Positions 27,625 through 31,832 of a stretch of DNA of 31,832 nucleotides are shown here, in pieces. The DNA lies in IMG/VR virus record IMGVR_UViG_3300013126_000142, positions 1 through 31,832 of that record; one strand, 5' to 3'. A program made the translations under genes and the position numbers. Source of the DNA: a virus. Each line of letters begins with the position of its first letter. Within the stretch, counting starts at the first letter, position 1. The notes under the pieces are model-generated. The model worked only from the letters and a program-made list of their open reading frames with translations. It had not been told where the DNA came from and made no database searches.

Positions 27625-30600
27625 TTAATTGAATTGTTTGATAAGGTCATCTTTGTGTCGCTTCAAATATTCTAGTCTGTCAGCGACAATACGGCGAAGA
27701 GCGTTTAAATGGTTTATTTCTGCCTGTGTAAGTTTCATGCCCGCTTTTTCCAGTTGCTCTTGAGACATAATTTGTTCAAGTTGTTTTTCCAAAACTCTTA
27801 TGGTGCGGTCAACGGTTCGCACAAATCTTTCTCTGGCTGCTTGGTCTCGATGACGGAATCCTAAGCCTCTCAAACCATTAATACCGTTATTGAATACTTC
27901 GTCCCTATAGTGCGCTATGCCCCCACGCTGAATTCGTGCGCGATGATTTGCTACTTCGTCCTCCCATCGGTCTAGGCTTGGGGGTTCAGTATCGTCTGCC
28001 TCAACTTCACCCGGTATTCCGCGACCATATCCGATTAGTCCGTGGTCAATTAACCCCAAACGGGCTTTGCCGTTTTGGTCAATCGTATACATGAAGTTTC
28101 CTCCGTGTCGGTCGGCGTTTACGAACACAAAATCCAACACGGAAATTCGTGCTGCATCCTCAGGCGCTATATCGTCTGCGGTAACGTCAGGGTCATGCGG
28201 TAGTTTTTTGACATCAGCCCATTCCTGTTGGGGCACGACGCCTGCTCCGTGGTCCCAATCCATGATTCCACGCATCATCATCCATCGATGCCGCTTCCCT
28301 GTGTCCGCGTCTACTATTTCTTTCCCGATGCGCAAGTGTGCTCTGTCATTTCCTAATTGGATTGCTTCGGCGGCGCGCATCCCGATGCCCTCAAGCATCG
28401 CTCCGTGGTGACCATATACGGCTGCTTTGACAAACCAGGTTTCTCCACTCCGTTTATCTGTTACCTTAACAACATCCCAAACACCCCTACCGGCGCCGGT
28501 GGTCTTGATTAACTCAAAATTGAATCTTCTGTTTTCCATTTGACCACCCTTTTGCATGAACGCACCGAAACCCTTCGTCTGCAAATCTTCTTTGGTCGGA
28601 ACATTTCTCACATTACGAATCAAGCCCATGTCTGAGCCGGAATACTTCAGTTCTTCGTTAAACAATGCGTCAACAATCACCTCGTCGGCAACATCTTCTA
28701 TGGATACACCTCCTTCGTGAACAGCCTTGACAGCATCTTCATAATTTTTAATCCGTATAGACCCTGGTCTGCGAATCGGTGATGGTTCATTCGGAACTAT
28801 CAAACCACTGCCGTCAAATGTTTCGGTTTGCTGTGGTGCGACCTTGTCTAGGTGAGCGTCAAATTTTTTGACCATCTTGTCAAGCGCGTTCATTTCTGCA
28901 GCGTGAACGTTTACGGAGTTCATTCTGTCTTTAAGTTCTTGCTGTTCGCGCCGAGACAATCCGTCTAGGTTCTTTCCTTCGTGTTTTTTCAATTCCAATT
29001 CCAACATTTTCTGTGCAGCCTCATACCCTTGACGCCATCTCAATGAAGCGTCGGCTATTTGATTGCGTCTCTTTCTCAACTCTTCGGGTGTCATATTCGC
29101 AATATCGTTATCGGCAAATTCCGAGTACATTCTTTCTTTAGATTTGGCAAGCGTTTTAATTCTTGCCCTAAATGCATCTCGTGTTTCTCCAGCAAGAGAC
29201 CCGTCCTGCGGAATAATTTTTTCCAATGGGACTTGGTCTTCTGAACCGCCAAGAATGTTGGCTGCTTCTGTTGGGTTCGGCACTCTCATGTCTGGCACTT
29301 CTGGTGCTTTTTCCAAAAACCCGTCATCCCTCTTCTTTTGTGCCCTGGCAATGAGTTCACGCCTACGTCCAATATCCTGCTGAATTCTCGCAATAGCACC
29401 CAAAATTTCGTTTTGCCTTCGCTTGTCCAATTCTCCACCGCGGGTTGTTCGCTGGGCGCGGAGTTGTCTCATCATATTTGCCAATGTTGCTTGATGCGCA
29501 ATAATTGACCTTCGTTCTTCATCCATGAATCGTTCGGCTTTTGCAACATCGGTTATATCAGCAATTCGCTTTTCGTCAAGTTCTTTGATTCGCGCCCTTG
29601 CTCCTTTTTGTCCTTCATATTCTTTGCGGATAAGATTTCTTTCCCCTTCATCCAGTTGTCGCCATCCCATACCGAGTGCTTCAATGAGTTCATCAACTGA
29701 CGAGAAATTGTCGGCGTTCGCCGTATTCGCTTTTGGTGTTTTTGGTTTTTCTTTTTCTTTGTCTTGCGCAAGAATCGCGTTAAAAATCTGACCGCCTCGT
29801 GGATTCAGTTTCCCATTACGGTCATAAAACTGACCTAGGGCAGCCTCAATCTTTGCCCTATCTTCGTCACCCAAACCGTTCCCTTGCGTGTCTCTCCACC
29901 ACGGGCGCTTAGGAAGATTCGGAAAATCTTTCGGTTCTCGGTCAATATCCTGCGCTATTTGCTTCACGTCGTCCAAAGCCTTTCGCACCTTGCGAACTTC
30001 GTCATCCAATTGTGTCCCCGGCATAAATGGAGGCAACGGCAAATCGCTTTGGGCATCACCTTGAGGTTTATCCGCTTCAGGTTTCTTGGGTGTCTTGGGT
30101 TTACGCGTAGGCTTGACAAAACCAGCATCACGACGACGCTTCAACTCTTGATTGACAACTTTACCGCGATTATTTATGTTGTTGCTTCCATCGTAGTAAC
30201 GACCGAATCTGCGTTCTAGTTCAAACTTGTCATTACCGTCATATTTATCATCTCGCCAATACGCACTCTTTGGTAGACCGTTCTTTGGGAAACGATTATT
30301 TACATTACGGAATGAACGCTCATCTGGCTTGCTTTCGCCAGGAGCAAGTTCAAGTTCAACCATGTCTTCGTCTAGGTTTATGTCTTTGGGTGATTTGTCT
30401 TTCCCTTTAAAGCGTCTACGCTCCAATTCCCGATTGACGAACTTGCCACGATTATTGATATTGTTGTCAGCACCGTAATAGCGTCCGAATCGGCGCTCAA
30501 GTTCTGCTTTTACTTCGCCTTCGGGGAAATCTTTATCGCGCCAATAAGCAGTATCGGGTAGACCGCCTGCCGGGAAACGATTGTCTACGTTGCGGAATGA

Positions 30601-31832
30601 ACGCTCATCTGGCACACTCTCGCCTGGTGCAAGTTCAAGTTCAACCATATCCTCGGCGAGGTCAATTCTCTCTGTCGGCTTCTTTTGCGTACCCGCAGGT
30701 ACGGCTTCACCACCCGGTTTACGGGTAACACTTTCTTGCGCTCTTTGCTCGGAACCCTCTACGCGGCGTTTCCGAGGTTTACGAGGTTTTGGTTTTTCTT
30801 CCGCTTGCGGAGTGTCGCCCTCTTCTGTCCGCGGTGCACCGGGTTCTTCTATTTCTCTTCGGACACGACGACGCTCAGATTCCCTCAATCCTTCGTCACG
30901 AGCGTCAGAATCAAATGGTGGTCGTCGTGGTGGTTGTGCTGGCGCAGCCTGCGCTTCACTCTGCTGTTCGCGTTGACGCTCTTCGTTGCGCTTACGCAGA
31001 CGCGCATCTTGTTTCTTGCGGTTTTCTTCGTCTCTCTTTTCCGCTTCACGACGCTTTTCAATATTGCCTTGCAGCGTCCATCTGTTGTTTTGTGGAGTGT
31101 ATTCCCATTGGTCGCCTTCGTCGTCTGTCCATATGCGACGCTTTCCTTCGGGGTCTGGTGCGCCTTTGGGCTTCTTGCCTTCTCGATTTCTCAATCTCTT
31201 CTGGTAAAGACGGTCGTTTTCCAAATCTGTTTCGGAAGCAGGAACCCAGTAACCTTTTTTCTGCGGACCCTTACCTATCGCTCCCGCACCTAGGTTTGGT
31301 TCCCACTTATACGGTTTCCCGTCAACAAAAACAATTTCCCCTGGTTCTCTGCCGTCTCGTTTCGGCGGTTTGTAATCGGGTCCATAAAAGATATCTTCTA
31401 ATGTTTCTCTTCTTCGTGGTCGCCGCCTTCCACCCAAATCGTCATCTAATGTTTCTCTTCTTCGTGGTCGCCGTCTCCCGCCCAAATCGTCATCTAAAGC
31501 AACTTCGTCTCCACCTTCGGGTCTTCTTCGTCTCCTCCCCGCTCCGGGTCTAGTCGGTGCCGCGCCTTCCGCATCAGGAGTTTCGGGTGTACCGCCATCA
31601 GGAAGTTCTCCGTCTTCGGGAACATCAATAAATCCGTCGCTGCCATCAAACCAACCACGGTCATCGCGTTCCCAATAGCGTCGCCCGTTCGGGTTCAAAA
31701 TACCGCGCCAACCGCGACCAAGTTGCCCTGGTGGTTTACGGGGATTGATAACACGACGCCTACGAGGTGGTGTTTCGGTTTCTGGAACATCTGTTTCTGG
31801 AACATCTGTTTCTGGAACATCTGTTTCTGGAA
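27625..31832 (-). CDS. Giant repeat-rich protein with C-terminal kinase-like domain (5' end outside window)
   Basis: The frame is open from the right edge, so at least 1,401 residues are visible (counted here from the edge). Residues 1-20 are PETDV repeats; 45-390 are Arg/Pro/Glu-rich with two identical 16-residue units and the DARDEG...PGAPRT module (about 306-335). About 389-473 and 484-566 are two long repeats, and 635-689 a degenerate third. About 720-1,030 is coiled coil. About 1,060-1,330 is a kinase-like domain with K1135 (WFVKAA), E1147/E1155, DRHGGN (1240-1245) and LIDHGL (D1262). All residues for phosphotransfer are present. It is likely a virion or ejected protein; the substrate is unknown. 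Confidence 0.72.
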   Translation of the reverse strand, partial: PETDVPETDVPETDVPETETPPRRRRVINPRKPPGQLGRGWRGILNPNGRRYWERDDRGWFDGSDGFIDVPEDGELPDGGTPETPDAEGAAPTRPGAGRRRRRPEGGDEVALDDDLGGRRRPRRRETLDDDLGGRRRPRRRETLEDIFYGPDYKPPKRDGREPGEIVFVDGKPYKWEPNLGAGAIGKGPQKKGYWVPASETDLENDRLYQKRLRNREGKKPKGAPDPEGKRRIWTDDEGDQWEYTPQNNRWTLQGNIEKRREAEKRDEENRKKQDARLRKRNEERQREQQSEAQAAPAQPPRRPPFDSDARDEGLRESERRRVRREIEEPGAPRTEEGDTPQAEEKPKPRKPRKRRVEGSEQRAQESVTRKPGGEAVPAGTQKKPTERIDLAEDMVELELAPGESVPDERSFRNVDNRFPAGGLPDTAYWRDKDFPEGEVKAELERRFGRYYGADNNINNRGKFVNRELERRRFKGKDKSPKDINLDEDMVELELAPGESKPDERSFRNVNNRFPKNGLPKSAYWRDDKYDGNDKFELERRFGRYYDGSNNINNRGKVVNQELKRRRDAGFVKPTRKPKTPKKPEADKPQGDAQSDLPLPPFMPGTQLDDEVRKVRKALDDVKQIAQDIDREPKDFPNLPKRPWWRDTQGNGLGDEDRAKIEAALGQFYDRNGKLNPRGGQIFNAILAQDKEKEKPKTPKANTANADNFSSVDELIEALGMGWRQLDEGERNLIRKEYEGQKGARARIKELDEKRIADITDVAKAERFMDEERRSIIAHQATLANMMRQLRAQRTTRGGELDKRRQNEILGAIARIQQDIGRRRELIARAQKKRDDGFLEKAPEVPDMRVPNPTEAANILGGSEDQVPLEKIIPQDGSLAGETRDAFRARIKTLAKSKERMYSEFADNDIANMTPEELRKRRNQIADASLRWRQGYEAAQKMLELELKKHEGKNLDGLSRREQQELKDRMNSVNVHAAEMNALDKMVKKFDAHLDKVAPQQTETFDGSGLIVPNEPSPIRRPGSIRIKNYEDAVKAVHEGGVSIEDVADEVIVDALFNEELKYSGSDMGLIRNVRNVPTKEDLQTKGFGAFMQKGGQMENRRFNFELIKTTGAGRGVWDVVKVTDKRSGETWFVKAAVYGHHGAMLEGIGMRAAEAIQLGNDRAHLRIGKEIVDADTGKRHRWMMMRGIMDWDHGAGVVPQQEWADVKKLPHDPDVTADDIAPEDAARISVLDFVFVNADRHGGNFMYTIDQNGKARLGLIDHGLIGYGRGIPGEVEADDTEPPSLDRWEDEVANHRARIQRGGIAHYRDEVFNNGINGLRGLGFRHRDQAARERFVRTVDRTIRVLEKQLEQIMSQEQLEKAGMKLTQAEINHLNALRRIVADRLEYLKRHKDDLIKQFN
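29764..30666 (-). repeat. Three copies of a WRD/ERRFGRYY protein repeat
   Basis: Copy 1 (30666-30412) and copy 2 (30381-30133) share MVELELAPGES-PDERSFRN, NRFP--GLP--AYWRD, ELERRFGRYY and NNINNRGK-VN-EL-RRR. Copy 3 (29928-29764) keeps only FPNLPKRPWWRD, LGQFYDRNGKLNPRGG and the final helix. The first two are recent duplicates and the third is older. Confidence 0.75.
31399..31494 (-). repeat. Two 48-bp tandem units in the giant gene
   Basis: Each unit encodes DDDLGGRRRPRRRETL; the copies lie at 31494-31447 and 31446-31399 and differ at only a few bases. Alternating acidic and strongly basic blocks suggest a disordered, possibly nucleic-acid-binding segment. Unit number may vary between relatives. 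Confidence 0.7.
31786..31830 (-). repeat. 15-bp minisatellite encoding PETDV, cut by window edge
   Basis: The + strand reads AACATCTGTTTCTGG three times without change (31786-31830) and starts a fourth copy at the edge. Each unit encodes Pro-Glu-Thr-Asp-Val in the frame of the giant protein, which supports the frame being coding to the edge. A degenerate unit (ETETP) precedes it on the lower side. Confidence 0.75.

Noticed and set aside
30789-31553. Rightward frames of 254 and 202 residues
   Set aside because: Antisense of the repeat-rich part of the giant gene; Phe/Leu/Cys-rich composition is the usual shadow of Arg/Glu/Lys codons.
1-31832. tRNA genes
   Set aside because: I looked for T-loop GGTTCGA-type motifs with matching arms and saw none outside coding sequence; a covariance-model search would be decisive.
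1-31832. Integrase, transposase or attachment sites
   Set aside because: No recombinase motifs or terminal inverted repeats with target duplications were seen, so nothing supports a mobile-element boundary in this window.

Overview
The window is a stretch of a tailed double-stranded DNA phage, or a prophage derived from one, that most likely infects an actinobacterium. The phage assignment rests on an HK97-type major capsid protein, a probable small terminase, a primase-helicase, a beta-sheet virion protein, a DUF5872-type protein, overlapping short genes and no host housekeeping genes. The actinobacterial assignment rests on a four-cysteine WhiB regulator and on several promoters placed so that transcription would begin at or next to the ATG (leaderless mRNAs, common in Actinobacteria). 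The host genus cannot be read from the sequence. Portal, large terminase, tail and lysis genes are not visible and presumably lie outside. No tRNA, rRNA, CRISPR array, integrase or insertion sequence was seen.

Layout. 1-1,850: small genes, five iteron-like repeats (1,397-1,470), three palindromes matching the Gram-positive/actinobacterial LexA box (1,720-1,772) and an abrupt change of strand composition from A+C-rich to G+T-rich. This is the best candidate for a replication origin or control region. 1,850-6,800: a block whose + strand is G+T-rich whichever strand is coding. It holds a methyltransferase-like protein that has lost its catalytic motif, a virion surface protein, a conserved phage protein, a four-gene minus operon (winged-helix-like protein, DNA methyltransferase, two PD-(D/E)XK-like nucleases) and a DUF1599/Nmad1 gene. 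6,806-10,606: a co-directional, partly overlapping operon with a DUF5872-like protein, a zinc-site protein, WhiB, the TOPRIM-RecA primase-helicase and a probable small terminase. 10,488-12,532: a tightly overlapping minus operon with an HxE-type Fe(II)/2-oxoglutarate oxygenase, a small basic protein, MazG and an unknown. 12,618-14,233: a Lys-rich histone-like protein and a large DNA methyltransferase ending in a sliding-clamp-binding peptide. 14,217-17,684: minus genes including a class II (B12-dependent) ribonucleotide reductase. 17,690-19,246: a divergent control region with operator-like palindromes, then a leaderless cysteine-phosphatase gene and three small genes. 19,248-31,832: minus-strand nuclease and virion module with an SNase, an HDxFGH-domain protein, a strong terminator, the major capsid protein, a Cys-repeat protein and two very large disordered-plus-kinase proteins, the last cut by the window edge.

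How the genes may fit together. Replication (primase-helicase), nucleotide supply and clean-up (NrdJ, MazG, Nmad1) and DNA marking (two apparently active methyltransferases and one dead homologue, with two candidate nucleases beside one of them) form the early functions. Around the capsid gene lie two large proteins that share a short linker module and each end in a kinase-like fold with all key catalytic residues. A phage-encoded protein phosphatase sits on the other strand. The most novel reading is a virion-borne kinase system that modifies host or virion proteins. This is inference from domain content and gene position.
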